A stretch of 64,000 bases of DNA, from NCBI RefSeq assembly GCF_042920265.1, contig NZ_JBDQZI010000011.1:1-64000 (forward strand), written 5' to 3'. Source of the DNA: Lysinibacillus_B sp042920265 (GTDB lineage: Bacteria; Bacillota; Bacilli; Bacillales_A; Planococcaceae). Below, piece after piece: positions 1 to 9,495 of the stretch. Made by a program: the position numbers and the translations under genes. Below the pieces are notes generated by a model. The model saw only the letters and a list, made by a program, of their open reading frames with translations. It did no database searches and was not told the origin of the DNA. Positions within the stretch are counted from its first letter, which is position 1; every line of letters starts with the position of its first letter.

Positions 1-27
1 ATCGTGAGGTCTATTTGGCGTGCGTAA

Positions 28-69
28 TTTTTTTTGGAGGGTGGGGGTACCCCCACCCTCCAAAAAAAA
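28..69. terminator. Perfect 42-bp palindrome, probable bidirectional terminator
   Basis: Eight Ts, a GC-rich self-complementary core (36-61, 13 base pairs centred on GGTACC) and eight As read the same on both strands. Transcribed in either direction this gives a very stable hairpin followed by a U-tract, as expected of a bidirectional intrinsic terminator. The gene on its left lies outside the window. The core is far more GC-rich than its surroundings. Confidence 0.75.
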
Positions 70-117
70 TCTTTTCAACACATAATTATTTTCTTAAAAG
101 CTATTGACTGAAGGTAA

Positions 118-165
118 GAAAAGGGGGTGTCCAGAAAGTAAAAACTTTCAGTACATCCCCAGCAA
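118..165 (-). terminator. Terminator of the first two-component operon
   Basis: An extended hairpin (GGGGGTGT arm at about 123-130 against ACATCCCC at 153-160, with an inner GAAAGT/ACTTTC stem) lies just past the sensor kinase stop codon. On the minus strand it is followed by TTTTCTT. Confidence 0.6.
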
Positions 166-175
166 TCCTTAATAA

Positions 176-2242
176 TTATTCATTTAGAAATTTTGGTAAA
201 GAAATGATCGCCTTAAACAAATCGCCATCTACTTGCACAATAAATTTTCCGTGTTGTATATCAATGAGACTTTCAGCAATCGATAACCCTAATCCGCTTC
301 CTTGGCTCGATCTCGATTCATCGCCGCGCTTAAAACGTTCCATTAACTCCTCTGCGGAAATATTCAATTCATAGGCGGAAATGTTTTTAAATATCACGCG
401 TATTTCATTCCCTACATCTTCAACATCAATATATACCCTCGATGCAGGCTGTGCGTATTTAAAAATATTCGAGAATAAGTTTTCGATCGAGCGCCATAAT
501 AATTTCCCATCGGCCTGCACATACACCTTTTCAGTTGGGTGTGATAACTTAAAATCCAATGCCGACGCTTCAATTTTTTCATCCATTTCGCCGATACCTT
601 GTGTGAGTAATGATACGATATCAATTCGCTCTAACTGCACAGGCATATTGCCACTTGACGCTTTCGCCGCTTCAAATAAATCGTCCGTTAACAACTTCAG
701 TCTTTTCGATTTTTGATCTAATACATCGATATATTCAGCCATTTTTTCAGGGTCGTTTTCTATTTTTAACAAATCAACATACGTAATAATGGACGTTAAA
801 GGCGTTCGAATATCATGTGAAACATTCGTAATAAGCTCTGTTTTTAAACGCTCACTCTTAATTTCACTATCTACCGACTTCTTCAACCCATCCGTAATAC
901 GATTAATATTGTCTGCCAGTTGGCTAAACTCCCCTTGTCCCTCTACGTCAATTCGGTGATGAAGATCGCCGTTTTTAATTTGCTCTACGCCCTCTTTAAT
1001 ACGATTAAACGACTTTACCTTTCTCATCGCAAACCAAACAGCTAGCCCAATCGTAATCGGAAACATGAAAATTGTTGCCGCGACTACTACTGGATAGCCA
1101 ATCACGAGTAGCGCAATTTTCACCCCTGTACGCCCACTATCAAATATACTTTTCCCCCAGATAAAGACCTTATAGAGAAGTTGATAAATGAGTGTATGCT
1201 GCAGCAATGTTCTATTTTTCATATGCTTAATGAGCGATAAAATTAGCAGTAACGCAATGATATAAACTGGTACGGTGATAAGCATGTACAGCTCATGCAC
1301 ACCTTCAACAATCATTGTATCCATCACCGCTATCCACATCGGCGTTAGACAAGCAATGAACAAAAGGTTAAGGTCATTATATAGCTTGTCGATAACATTA
1401 AAATGAATTTCTGTATCTTTCCATGATGTTCGACCAATGACAACGACTAAATAAACAAAAGATAAAATAAATCCAACTAAAAATCCAATGAATTCATAAA
1501 AATTACGTGTAGCAATCGCTTTATCCTTTTCCCACTCCGTTATTTTTTGTTGTAAGAATGATTCTGTAAACGCCATATATATAATATCTGTTTGCGGATT
1601 TAATTGTTCAACTTCATGTGTAAAATAATCAAAGTACCTGCTTTCTTTCACTTCATCTGGATAAAACTTTTGTTGATAATCCTCAAATAACATATACGCA
1701 TTAAATGACTCAAATTGCTCTTTCTTCGTTCGTTCACTATTGGAGAAGACACGCTCACCATCAGTCGCATAATATACGATACCTTCATGTGATTCAAGTG
1801 TGTCGAGTAACCGATAAAACTCTCTTACCTGTTCTCTTATTTTTGCTTCTTTTTTACGATTGATGTTCTCCTCATATTGTTCTTGAGCGATGCGATTATT
1901 TTCCACTTCACTTAATTTCGGGTTATATCTGTACGAATCATTGTAATCATAAAATAACTCTTCTTCGATCTCTCTCATCTCTTGTTCAGCCAGTGCTTTA
2001 CCGCTTAAAATATATTCTTCACTTTTATATTTACTAATTAATTGTGTGAGGACGGTAGTAAGACTTTGACTTTCATGAGCGAATGCCCAGCTTTCAAAAT
2101 AATCGTTTTGATATATACTGCTAAAATCGGCCTCATCTACTAATTCCGTGTCGATGATAGCCTTTATTGTCCCTGTGATACAAACGATCGCAAGCACAAA
2201 TACCAACACTTTCGTAATAAGTGCATGACTAATATTTCTCAA
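176..2242 (-). CDS. Membrane sensor histidine kinase (HAMP-HisKA-HATPase)
   Basis: A 688-residue sensor kinase that should phosphorylate the response regulator encoded just upstream. One N-terminal membrane segment (about 9-28) is followed by a large extracytoplasmic region (about 30-247), then further hydrophobic segments near 249-271, 292-313, 318-339 and 375-405. A HAMP linker follows. The phospho-acceptor is His476 in NVSHDIRTPL, the N box is ENLFSN (587-592) and the G box is GSGLGL (about 648). The multi-span membrane part is longer than in simple VanS-type kinases. Its start overlaps the regulator stop by 14 bases, so the two are translationally coupled. The signal sensed cannot be deduced. 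Confidence 0.93.
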   Translation of the reverse strand: MRNISHALITKVLVFVLAIVCITGTIKAIIDTELVDEADFSSIYQNDYFESWAFAHESQSLTTVLTQLISKYKSEEYILSGKALAEQEMREIEEELFYDYNDSYRYNPKLSEVENNRIAQEQYEENINRKKEAKIREQVREFYRLLDTLESHEGIVYYATDGERVFSNSERTKKEQFESFNAYMLFEDYQQKFYPDEVKESRYFDYFTHEVEQLNPQTDIIYMAFTESFLQQKITEWEKDKAIATRNFYEFIGFLVGFILSFVYLVVVIGRTSWKDTEIHFNVIDKLYNDLNLLFIACLTPMWIAVMDTMIVEGVHELYMLITVPVYIIALLLILSLIKHMKNRTLLQHTLIYQLLYKVFIWGKSIFDSGRTGVKIALLVIGYPVVVAATIFMFPITIGLAVWFAMRKVKSFNRIKEGVEQIKNGDLHHRIDVEGQGEFSQLADNINRITDGLKKSVDSEIKSERLKTELITNVSHDIRTPLTSIITYVDLLKIENDPEKMAEYIDVLDQKSKRLKLLTDDLFEAAKASSGNMPVQLERIDIVSLLTQGIGEMDEKIEASALDFKLSHPTEKVYVQADGKLLWRSIENLFSNIFKYAQPASRVYIDVEDVGNEIRVIFKNISAYELNISAEELMERFKRGDESRSSQGSGLGLSIAESLIDIQHGKFIVQVDGDLFKAIISLPKFLNE

Positions 2243-2921
2243 CTTTATACCCCACTCCCCAAACGACTTTTAAATATTTCGGCTCTTTCGGATTGATTTC
2301 GATTTTTTCTCGAATTTTCCGAATATGAACTGCCACTGTATTTTCTGGATTGATGGCTCTTTCATTCCATACCTTTTCATAAATTTCTTCAATCGTGAAG
2401 ACTCTCCCCGCATTTGCGGTCAGAAGCTTTAAAATTTTATACTGTACTGGTGTCAAATGAACTTCTTCTTTATCCACGGTAATGATTTTTCGTTCATCAT
2501 CAATCGTGAGCCCACCTGTTTGATGTACAGCACTGTTCACCTCAAGGCTACCAAATGTCGTATATCTTCTGAGCTGCGATTTCACCCTCGCTACGAGTTC
2601 TAGTGGATTAAACGGCTTAGCCATATAATCATCTGCCCCGATATTTAATCCGAGTATTTTGTCATGATCCTCCGATTTCGCAGACAGCATAATTAACGGA
2701 ATCATATTCTCTTGTCGAATTTTCATCGTCGCCGTAATGCCATCCATTTTCGGCATCATAATATCCATAATAATGAGGTGAATCGTGTGATCGCGAATAA
2801 CATCAATCGCCTCTACCCCGTTGTACGCTTTGAATATTTGATATCCTTCATTTTCTAAATAAATGCTAATCGCCCTGACAATTTCTTTATCATCATCACA
2901 AATCAAAATGTTCAATTCCAT
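2229..2921 (-). CDS. OmpR/PhoB-family response regulator
   Basis: A 230-residue transcription factor with a receiver domain (about 4-116) and a C-terminal winged helix (about 130-228). The acidic cluster is CDDD near residue 8-11, the phospho-acceptor is Asp53 in IIMDIMMP and the conserved Lys is Lys102 in MAKPF. It is the first gene of the operon with the kinase, which it overlaps by 14 bases. An inverted repeat 64-112 bases upstream (2985-3033) is a candidate autoregulatory site. The regulated genes cannot be named from sequence. Nothing nearby (thiC, mqo) looks like an obvious target. Confidence 0.95.
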   Translation of the reverse strand: MELNILICDDDKEIVRAISIYLENEGYQIFKAYNGVEAIDVIRDHTIHLIIMDIMMPKMDGITATMKIRQENMIPLIMLSAKSEDHDKILGLNIGADDYMAKPFNPLELVARVKSQLRRYTTFGSLEVNSAVHQTGGLTIDDERKIITVDKEEVHLTPVQYKILKLLTANAGRVFTIEEIYEKVWNERAINPENTVAVHIRKIREKIEINPKEPKYLKVVWGVGYKVEKY

Positions 2922-2984
2922 TCACTCCTCCATCGCTTCCCGATCATCTAATCACCCCTATAGGATTCGTATAAGGACATGATA

Positions 2985-3033
2985 CTAAGTAAATCTTAAC
3001 AAACTCACACACCAATTCTTAAGATTTTCTTAG
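2985..3033 (-). promoter_or_regulatory. Inverted repeat upstream of the response regulator
   Basis: CTAAGTAAATCTTAA (2985-2999) and TTAAGATTTTCTTAG (3019-3033) are inverted copies differing at one position, 19 bases apart, in the leader of the two-component operon. The placement suggests a binding site for the regulator, by inference only. Confidence 0.4.
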
Positions 3034-3085
3034 TGTTTTTTCCACGTAATTGTCATTATAGTGAATTAAATGGTTGGTAGCTTCT

Positions 3086-3122
3086 AAAAAATAAAGAAGC
3101 ACCTCCGTAGAAGTGCTTCTTT
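3086..3122 (-). terminator. thiC terminator
   Basis: A 10-bp stem (AAAGAAGCAC at 3093-3102 with GTGCTTCTTT at 3113-3122) lies just after the thiC stop. On the minus strand it is followed by a T-rich run. Confidence 0.8.
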
Positions 3123-3129
3123 TCGCTAA

Positions 3130-4905
3130 CTATTGATACAATGTGCCACCAGATTGTTTAAACTCTTTGGCTTTTTCCTTTAAACCTTCTTCCACTGCTT
3201 TCGTTTCTTTTTCTTTGACGCTATTGCGAATATCATGTGAGATTCTCATGCTGCAAAACTTCGGTCCGCACATCGAACAAAAATGAGCTACTTTTGCGCC
3301 TTCCGCTGGCAATGTTTCATCATGATATTCCATTGCTCGTTCAGGATCTAATGATAAATTGAATTGGTCTCGCCAACGGAATTCAAAGCGTGCTTTCGAT
3401 AAGGCATCATCTCTTTTTTGCGCTCCCGGATGCCCCTTTGCTAAATCGGCAGCATGAGCAGCAATTTTATACGTAATGACGCCTTCACGTACATCGTCTC
3501 TATTTGGTAAACCTAAATGTTCCTTCGGTGTCACATAGCAAAGCATCGCCGTACCAAACCAACCAATCATCGCAGCACCAATCGCAGATGTAATATGATC
3601 ATAACCTGGTGCAATATCTGTCGTCAGCGGTCCTAATGTGTAAAACGGTGCTTCCTCACAAATTTCTAATTGTTTATCCATATTTTCTTTAATAAGATGC
3701 ATTGGTACATGGCCAGGCCCTTCTACCATCACTTGCACATCATGCTTCCATGCAATTTTTGTTAACTCACCAAGCGTTTCAAGCTCTGCAAATTGCGCTG
3801 CATCATTGGCATCATGAATAGAGCCTGGGCGTAAACCATCTCCAAGGGAAAAGGCTACATCGTATGCTTTCATAATGTTACAAATTTCTTCAAAATGCGT
3901 ATACAGGAAGTTTTCTTGGTGGTGCGCTAAACACCACTGCGCCATAATTGATCCACCACGCGACACAATGCCTGTTAAACGGTTCGCTGTTAATGGAATA
4001 TAACGAAGCAGCACACCTGCATGAATCGTGAAATAATCCACTCCCTGTTCGGCTTGTTCAATTAACGTATCACGGTAAATTTCCCATGTCAGATTTTCTA
4101 CGATTCCATTTACTTTTTCAAGAGCTTGATAAATCGGCACAGTCCCCACTGGAACAGCCGCATTACGGATAATCCATTCACGTGTTGTATGAATATTTTT
4201 GCCTGTAGACAGATCCATAATCGTATCGGCGCCCCAGCGTGTAGCCCAAATCATTTTTTCTACTTCTTCTTCAATCGAAGAGGAAACCGCAGAATTCCCA
4301 ATATTGGCGTTCACTTTAACATGAAAATTGCGTCCAATAATCATCGGTTCTAGCTCTGGATGATTAATATTACAAGGAATAATCGCTCGCCCTCTCGCTA
4401 CCTCACTCCGCACAAATTCAGGGTCCATATTTTCCCTAATCGCAATAAACTCCATCTCTGGCGTAATAATGCCTTTTTTCGCATAATGAAGTTGGGTCAC
4501 ATTTCTCCCTTCCTTTGCCCACAATGGCTGGCGCTTTAAGTTCGGGAAAATGTTTTGCTGAGCACGCGGATCATGTTCATGTTTATAGCCATTGTCTTCT
4601 GGCTTTACTTGCCGTCCCTCATACATTTCTACATCTGCTCGTTCCTCAATCCATTTACTTCGAAGAGCCGTTAACCCTTTTGTGATATCGATGGAAATGC
4701 GCGGATCCGTATAAGGCCCACTTGTATCATAAACTTGCACGGGTGAATTTTCCTCTTCCCCTACTGTACTAGTCGTTGGGCTTAGTAAAATTTCTCTCAT
4801 CGGCACTTTTATATCTGGTCTTGAACCAATCACATATACTTTTTTACTCCCCGGAAAATTGGACATAATCGAAATGTTTTCTTTGTTTAATGACGTTGAT
4901 GACAT
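3130..4905 (-). CDS. thiC: Phosphomethylpyrimidine synthase ThiC
   Basis: A radical-SAM enzyme that rearranges aminoimidazole ribotide to hydroxymethylpyrimidine phosphate, the pyrimidine branch of thiamine synthesis. The 591-residue length is that of Bacillus ThiC. The C-terminal CSMCGPKFC supplies the CX2CX4C cluster ligands, and the central region carries family blocks such as EGPGHVPMH and the GDGLRPG motif. It is a single-gene unit: a TPP riboswitch and a factor-independent terminator precede it and a terminator follows it. No other thiamine gene is in the window. Confidence 0.98.
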   Translation of the reverse strand: MSSTSLNKENISIMSNFPGSKKVYVIGSRPDIKVPMREILLSPTTSTVGEEENSPVQVYDTSGPYTDPRISIDITKGLTALRSKWIEERADVEMYEGRQVKPEDNGYKHEHDPRAQQNIFPNLKRQPLWAKEGRNVTQLHYAKKGIITPEMEFIAIRENMDPEFVRSEVARGRAIIPCNINHPELEPMIIGRNFHVKVNANIGNSAVSSSIEEEVEKMIWATRWGADTIMDLSTGKNIHTTREWIIRNAAVPVGTVPIYQALEKVNGIVENLTWEIYRDTLIEQAEQGVDYFTIHAGVLLRYIPLTANRLTGIVSRGGSIMAQWCLAHHQENFLYTHFEEICNIMKAYDVAFSLGDGLRPGSIHDANDAAQFAELETLGELTKIAWKHDVQVMVEGPGHVPMHLIKENMDKQLEICEEAPFYTLGPLTTDIAPGYDHITSAIGAAMIGWFGTAMLCYVTPKEHLGLPNRDDVREGVITYKIAAHAADLAKGHPGAQKRDDALSKARFEFRWRDQFNLSLDPERAMEYHDETLPAEGAKVAHFCSMCGPKFCSMRISHDIRNSVKEKETKAVEEGLKEKAKEFKQSGGTLYQ

Positions 4906-5039
4906 AAAAAACTCCTCCTTTATATTTATAAAGGACGAGATCTAGATTAACCGAGTAGTAGTGAGGCAAATTAGAAAGGCACAGCGTAACTCAAATAGGT
5001 CAAGCTGATGCTACGTTTTGCAGATACTTTCCTATCCGC

Positions 5040-5085
5040 AAAAAAAGCTGAATCCATTTATGATAAAGATAAACGGACCCAGCTT
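5040..5085 (-). terminator. Riboswitch-controlled terminator in the thiC leader
   Basis: On the minus strand AAGCTGGGTCCGTTTAT pairs with ATAAATGGATTCAGCTT (17 pairs including G-U) and is followed by seven Ts. It lies between the TPP aptamer and thiC, so it is the likely expression platform: TPP binding should favour this hairpin and stop transcription. Confidence 0.85.
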
Positions 5086-5119
5086 ACGATATGTATATAG
5101 ACATTTGCACATATACTAA

Positions 5120-5222
5120 AGATTTCTAACTTCCCTACGCTGGCATGATCCAGATCAGGTCCAAAGGGTCAAGAAACTTCAATGCGTTTCCCTCTCAGCC
5201 CAACTCATTGGACTCCCCTAGT
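5120..5222 (-). promoter_or_regulatory. TPP riboswitch (THI element)
   Basis: Read on the minus strand the segment holds the conserved TPP aptamer blocks: GGGGAGTCC start, CTGAGAGG, then GACCCTTTGGACCTGATC and a closing GCGTAGGGAA. These are the pyrimidine- and pyrophosphate-sensing helices of the family. It precedes a terminator and then thiC, so it should repress thiC when thiamine pyrophosphate is plentiful. Confidence 0.96.
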
Positions 5223-5339
5223 TAACACTATTCAATTACTGCCATTGTACATTATTTCCATCTAAAATAAAAGGATACTTTTCAACTATTTCCTGATAAA
5301 CGCGTTTGGATAGAACTTTCTGTTAATATAGTTTAATCT

Positions 5340-5445
5340 TTGGGCATAACGATTGACTTTAAACACTAACCTACATGTTTTTGACCGAATACCGCTGCGT
5401 TTTGACCGTTTACCATGAGTTTTAAAATGACTTATATAGGTGCAC
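5340..5445. repeat. Intergenic repeat family R1, copy 1
   Basis: Begins with GCATAACGATTGACTTTAAA (5344-5363), which recurs exactly at 19616-19635. It continues with TTTTGACCG-x-ATACCG-type units and ends in AGTTTTAAAATGACTTATATAG, a tail also seen near 22436 and 25168. It has no coding potential. It lies between the THI element and the mqo terminator. Confidence 0.6.
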
Positions 5446-5462
5446 GTTTTGTCAAATAACTG

Positions 5463-5500
5463 AAAAAAACCTTCAATCTAAAATAGATTGAAGGTTTTTT
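5463..5500. terminator. Bidirectional terminator after mqo
   Basis: AAAAAACCTTCAATCT and its reverse complement AGATTGAAGGTTTTTT form a 16-bp stem with a short loop, giving a T-tract on both strands. It lies 18 bases past the mqo stop. Confidence 0.9.
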
Positions 5501-5518
5501 GTTTTCTATACAAAAGAA

Positions 5519-7021
5519 TTAGCTATGCACTAGCTCTTTTTCGCTTAGTTCAAGTGCCTCTGCTGTTGAAGCATGAATTTCACGTAGAAGCTCTGGGTGA
5601 TCCATTAATGATAAACCGTAAGAAGGGATCATTTCTTTAATTTTTGGCTCCCACTCTTTCATATTTTGTGGGAAACAACGTTTGATTACTTCCAGCATAA
5701 CGTGTACGGCAGTAGAAGCACCTGGAGAAGCGCCTAGTAACGCTGCAACTGAACCATCCGCTGCTGTAATAACCTCTGTACCGAATTGAAGCGTTCCTTT
5801 ACCGCCCGCTTCAGTATCTTTAATAACTTGTACACGTTGACCTGCTACGATAATATCCCAGTCATCTGCTTTCGCATTCGGGATAAAATCACGTAACTCT
5901 TCAATACGTTGTTCTTTTGATAACATGAGCTGCTGAATTAAGTACTTTGTTAAAGCCATTTCTTTAACACCCGCCGCTAATAATGTTGTAATATTATGCG
6001 GTTTTACAGAAGCGAATAAATCCATATTTGAACCTGTTTTTAGGAACTTCGGTGAGAAGCCTGCAAATGGTCCGAATAATAATGATTTTTTGTTATCGAT
6101 ATAGCGTGTATCAAGGTGAGGAACAGACATTGGTGGTGCACCCACTTTAGCTTTTCCGTATACTTTTGCATTGTGTTGCTCAACGATTTCTGGATTGTTA
6201 CACGCTAAGAATAATCCACTAATTGGGAATCCACCGATATGTTTCCCTTCAGGAATACCTGTTTTTTGTAATAGCTCTAAGCTGCCTCCACCTGCGCCAA
6301 GGAAGATGAATTTTGCATAGTGGTAATGCATTATACAAGCATCGTTATCGTACACTTTTACTTCCCATAAACCGTCTTTCGTACGTTTAAGGCTCTCAAC
6401 ACTATGATTGTAGTGAACATCTACGTTTTGCGTTTGTAAATGACTAACTAGCATACGTGTTAACGCACCAAAGTTAACGTCTGTACCTGTGTCGATTTTT
6501 GTCGCCGCGATACGGTCGTTCGCTGGACGGTCTTGCATCATTAGCGGAATCCATTCTTTTAATGTTTCCGGATCATCAGAAAACTCCATTCCTTGGAATA
6601 ATGGATTTTGTGACATTGTTTCGAAACGTTTCTTTAAAAACTTGATATTTTCTTCACCTTGTACCATACTCATATGAGGTAACGGCATAATGAAGTCTTG
6701 TGGATTACGAATTAAATTATTTTTTACTAAATATGACCAAAACTGCATTGAAACTTGGAATTGTTCGTTAACATTAATTGCTTTTTTAATGTCAACCGAG
6801 CCATCCGGTTTTTCAGAAGTGTAGTTAAGCTCGCACAGTGCTGCATGCCCTGTACCAGCATTATTTAATTCGTGAGAGCTTTCCTCTCCTGCTTTTTCAA
6901 GCTTCTCAAATACTTTAATATTCCAGTCCGGTGCTAATTCTTTAATGAGTGTCCCTAAAGTCGCACTCATAATTCCGGCACCAATTAAGATAACGTCTGT
7001 TGTATTCTCTCTGTTACTCAT
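5519..7021 (-). CDS. mqo: Malate:quinone oxidoreductase
   Basis: A membrane-associated FAD enzyme that oxidises malate to oxaloacetate and passes electrons to quinone. The 500-residue protein begins with a Rossmann FAD motif (LIGAGIMSATLG, about residues 11-22) and shows family blocks such as ESSHELNNAGTGHAALCELNYT and GASPGASTAV. An in-frame start exists 66 bases upstream (7087), but the start at 7021 is chosen because AAGGAAGG precedes it at good spacing and the FAD motif then sits at the usual distance. It is a single-gene unit with its own terminator. Confidence 0.96.
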   Translation of the reverse strand: MSNRENTTDVILIGAGIMSATLGTLIKELAPDWNIKVFEKLEKAGEESSHELNNAGTGHAALCELNYTSEKPDGSVDIKKAINVNEQFQVSMQFWSYLVKNNLIRNPQDFIMPLPHMSMVQGEENIKFLKKRFETMSQNPLFQGMEFSDDPETLKEWIPLMMQDRPANDRIAATKIDTGTDVNFGALTRMLVSHLQTQNVDVHYNHSVESLKRTKDGLWEVKVYDNDACIMHYHYAKFIFLGAGGGSLELLQKTGIPEGKHIGGFPISGLFLACNNPEIVEQHNAKVYGKAKVGAPPMSVPHLDTRYIDNKKSLLFGPFAGFSPKFLKTGSNMDLFASVKPHNITTLLAAGVKEMALTKYLIQQLMLSKEQRIEELRDFIPNAKADDWDIIVAGQRVQVIKDTEAGGKGTLQFGTEVITAADGSVAALLGASPGASTAVHVMLEVIKRCFPQNMKEWEPKIKEMIPSYGLSLMDHPELLREIHASTAEALELSEKELVHS

Positions 7022-7087
7022 TTTTACCTTCCTTTTATATCTTAAGATTTGCAGAAAGGATGCAAGCGCTCCCATTGTAGGCGTCAT

Positions 7088-7735
7088 AGCAAGCCAAGGC
7101 GCGACCTAGGAACACACCTTTCTTTTCTGTATCATTTATAACCATATCATAGTCTATCACAATTATTAATAGATTAAAACATCTACTACCTATAGGATAT
7201 TTATAAGCCATTCAAAATCAGGGAAAAGCGAGAATTTTTAGACATTAAAAAGATATCTAGCTCTTTTGTAGATGGTTCAAAATATCGTCACATTCTCGAA
7301 ACCTAAAAATATTACTTGTTTTAATTACTCATTCAAGTTATAATAAATCCTTATATCTTTCTAGTTTCTCACCATCACTTAAGTTTGTCCCCGGTTCTGA
7401 CTTCACTCCAATCGATAAGCATCTCGTCTATGACTAGTTGATCACCGACTTTCGGCGGATAACTTATTATATAATAATTTCTCACATAACTACATATTCT
7501 ATTGGCATGATTCATACAAAAACCCCTAGAACTTTTTAGTCCTAAAGGTGCATCATTGGCTCTATTTCATATCGTTTCTCTATATTCCCTAAATTATCTT
7601 GCCCTTACTTAAAATAATACGTTTTACAGCTTAGTCACTTATCTTGTGCCTGATACATAAATTAAATTGATACTTCTAGCATTTATGAAAATGCAATTAG
7701 CATTGAGACAATGGCGATTTTCAAAAAGGAAAGGA
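7088..7735. other. Intergenic region without an identified gene
   Basis: About 650 bases, AT-rich, with no ORF of convincing composition. It should hold the mqo promoter (minus strand) and the promoter of the gene at 7742. No riboswitch or repeat was recognised. Confidence 0.5.
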
Positions 7736-7741
7736 ATGGCT

Positions 7742-8233
7742 ATGGTAAATTTTCAATCTTTTCGTGGCGTTATTACGCAGATCAATGATTTTTTCGTTGG
7801 GCAAAATGGAGAAAGCGAAGGCTGTTATACACTCATGACTGTAGAAAACGGAAATGGCGGCATCGTCAATTTTGTCGTCTCCCCTACTACTTACTTTGTA
7901 AACCAGGAAATTGTGGCGATTGGTGATCAAATTACAGGCTATTATGATGGCGATGCTCCTGTCCCTTTAATATACCCACCCCAATACCGCGCACTGATCA
8001 TTGTAAAGGAAAATAACTTCCAAAATGTAAAAGTAGACTTTTTTAATCGCCAATTAGTGAGTAGTGATGGTCAACTACAGTTAAACCTCGCTCCCTTCAC
8101 ACCGATTTCACTAATAAATGAACAGCCTTTTTCCAAAAATCCTGCCAATCGAAATTTAATTGTCATCTATGGGCCTACTACAAGAAGTATTCCAGCCCAA
8201 ACCACACCTTATAAAATCATCGTTTGGTGTTAA
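7742..8233 (+). CDS. Conserved hypothetical protein, beta-rich, soluble
   Basis: A 163-residue protein with no signal peptide or membrane segment. The pattern (short alternating hydrophobic strands, GVITQINDFF near the start, GDQITGYYDGDAPVPLIYPPQYRALI in the middle, given here as a motif) resembles conserved uncharacterised Firmicute proteins with a small beta-barrel look. I cannot assign a function. Start choice: AGGAAAGG (7728-7734) is 7 bases before the ATG at 7742. The upstream ATGs at 7667 and 7736 have poorer ribosome sites. A terminator follows at 8271. Confidence 0.7.
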   Translation: MVNFQSFRGVITQINDFFVGQNGESEGCYTLMTVENGNGGIVNFVVSPTTYFVNQEIVAIGDQITGYYDGDAPVPLIYPPQYRALIIVKENNFQNVKVDFFNRQLVSSDGQLQLNLAPFTPISLINEQPFSKNPANRNLIVIYGPTTRSIPAQTTPYKIIVWC

Positions 8234-8270
8234 AATATACTATAGAAAACACATGCAATACTAAATAAAT

Positions 8271-8305
8271 AAATGCACGAAATGTAAAATCCATTTCGTG
8301 CATTT
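8271..8305. terminator. Bidirectional terminator between convergent genes
   Basis: AAATGCACGAAATG (8271-8284) pairs with CATTTCGTGCATTT (8291-8304). It lies between convergent genes ending at 8233 and 8321. Confidence 0.8.
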
Positions 8306-8320
8306 GTGGTTGTCTTAACC

Positions 8321-8605
8321 TTAATATTCCCTATCTTCTATAATTTCCTGTGCTTCTTGTAATTGTTGCTTCATCAGCTCTAAGTGCTCTGTGTTTTGCT
8401 CCACTAAATCCATATGCTCGTTTCGTTGTTCTGCATTTGAACGTGCATTTTCTGCATGAGATATGGAATTGAACGCATGCTCAACCGCAATTTCCTCTGG
8501 GTGTGACATCGCTTGCTTCACCGCCCGATCTGCCTTTTGGACAGAATTACTGAATAACGTACTTGGATGATCCTTTTTCCAACTTGTATCTGAGTGCTTA
8601 GCCAA
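8321..8605 (-). CDS. Small hydrophilic helical protein, function unknown
   Basis: A 94-residue, highly charged, Cys-free protein. Residues about 20-90 are predicted helical with regular Ala/Leu spacing (AVEHAFNSISHAENA, then EHLELMKQQLQEAQEII), suggesting a helical hairpin or coiled coil. It loosely recalls small Bacillus YtzC-type proteins, but I do not claim membership. The ribosome site GGAAGGGGAG lies upstream. It is monocistronic. Confidence 0.7.
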   Translation of the reverse strand: MAKHSDTSWKKDHPSTLFSNSVQKADRAVKQAMSHPEEIAVEHAFNSISHAENARSNAEQRNEHMDLVEQNTEHLELMKQQLQEAQEIIEDREY

Positions 8606-8760
8606 TTATGTCGCTCCCCTTCCTGCGAATTAAATAAGTTGCTCTAGACCATAGTATTATAAATTGGTCAGAAAACTATGCAAGGAAGGTAATCGCTAAT
8701 AAATCCCTTTATAGACAAGACGTCTTTCATCACTTGAATAACTAGCATAATTTTTTTCAA

Positions 8761-9306
8761 CTACGGGCTACTTACTAACGCCGCCAAATCTTCTAAAGAT
8801 AACTTTTTGAGGACTTCATAACCTTTTCCTATTCCTAAAGGTCTAACAATAACTGTTCCCATATTTGATATTTGACCTAAACCTATATTATCTGGAAAAC
8901 CATGGGCAATAATGACTTGATTTGTTCCTTTAGGTGGTTTCATTTCTAGTATGGACCGAAGCGTATTGAATGTTTGTTCTTTCCTTAATGAGTTTTTATC
9001 TAATTGATAAACTTCAAACCAAAAAGGGTGTATTTGAACAGGTACACAACCGAAAGCCAATTGTGCCGTTTCGATTGTTCTACAAAATGGACTGGCCTGA
9101 ATAGGGAGACGAATCGGAATGCGCAAATAACGAATCATGTCCCCGTAGTAAATAGCTTGTCTTCTCCCTAGTTCAGAAAGGTTTCTCTGGGTATAGCAGT
9201 TTTGGAAATGGATATATGGCTGATCTTCACCCACTGTTGCTTCCCCATGCCGAACATATAAGATCCATCCCCCTTCTCTCAGTAAATTTAAGAGCGATTT
9301 TTCCAC
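8761..9306 (-). CDS. Histidine phosphatase superfamily protein
   Basis: A 181-residue phosphoglycerate-mutase-like phosphatase. The catalytic VRHGEAT motif (His near residue 20) would form the phosphohistidine. SPFCRTIETAQ supplies the second conserved Arg/Glu region and IAHGFP (about residue 134) the second catalytic His. It is shorter than housekeeping mutases and lacks a signal peptide, so a cytoplasmic phosphatase of unknown substrate is most likely. The start at 9306 follows a GGGAGG-type ribosome site. The next gene is divergent. Confidence 0.85.
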   Translation of the reverse strand: MEKSLLNLLREGGWILYVRHGEATVGEDQPYIHFQNCYTQRNLSELGRRQAIYYGDMIRYLRIPIRLPIQASPFCRTIETAQLAFGCVPVQIHPFWFEVYQLDKNSLRKEQTFNTLRSILEMKPPKGTNQVIIAHGFPDNIGLGQISNMGTVIVRPLGIGKGYEVLKKLSLEDLAALVSSP

Positions 9307-9495
9307 TTTGCTTGCCTCCCTCCAACTAATATTTAAACTTACCGCTATTGTATGAATATGGATGTGAACCTGTTAAACAACGGGAAATCAGTTACAGTTC
9401 CATTAACTTACGCTTTTTTGTGCAATCATTGGTGTTTTTCAGATGTCTGTTGGAAATAATACTTTTACACTTTCATTTGCAAGGAGACGAAATTT

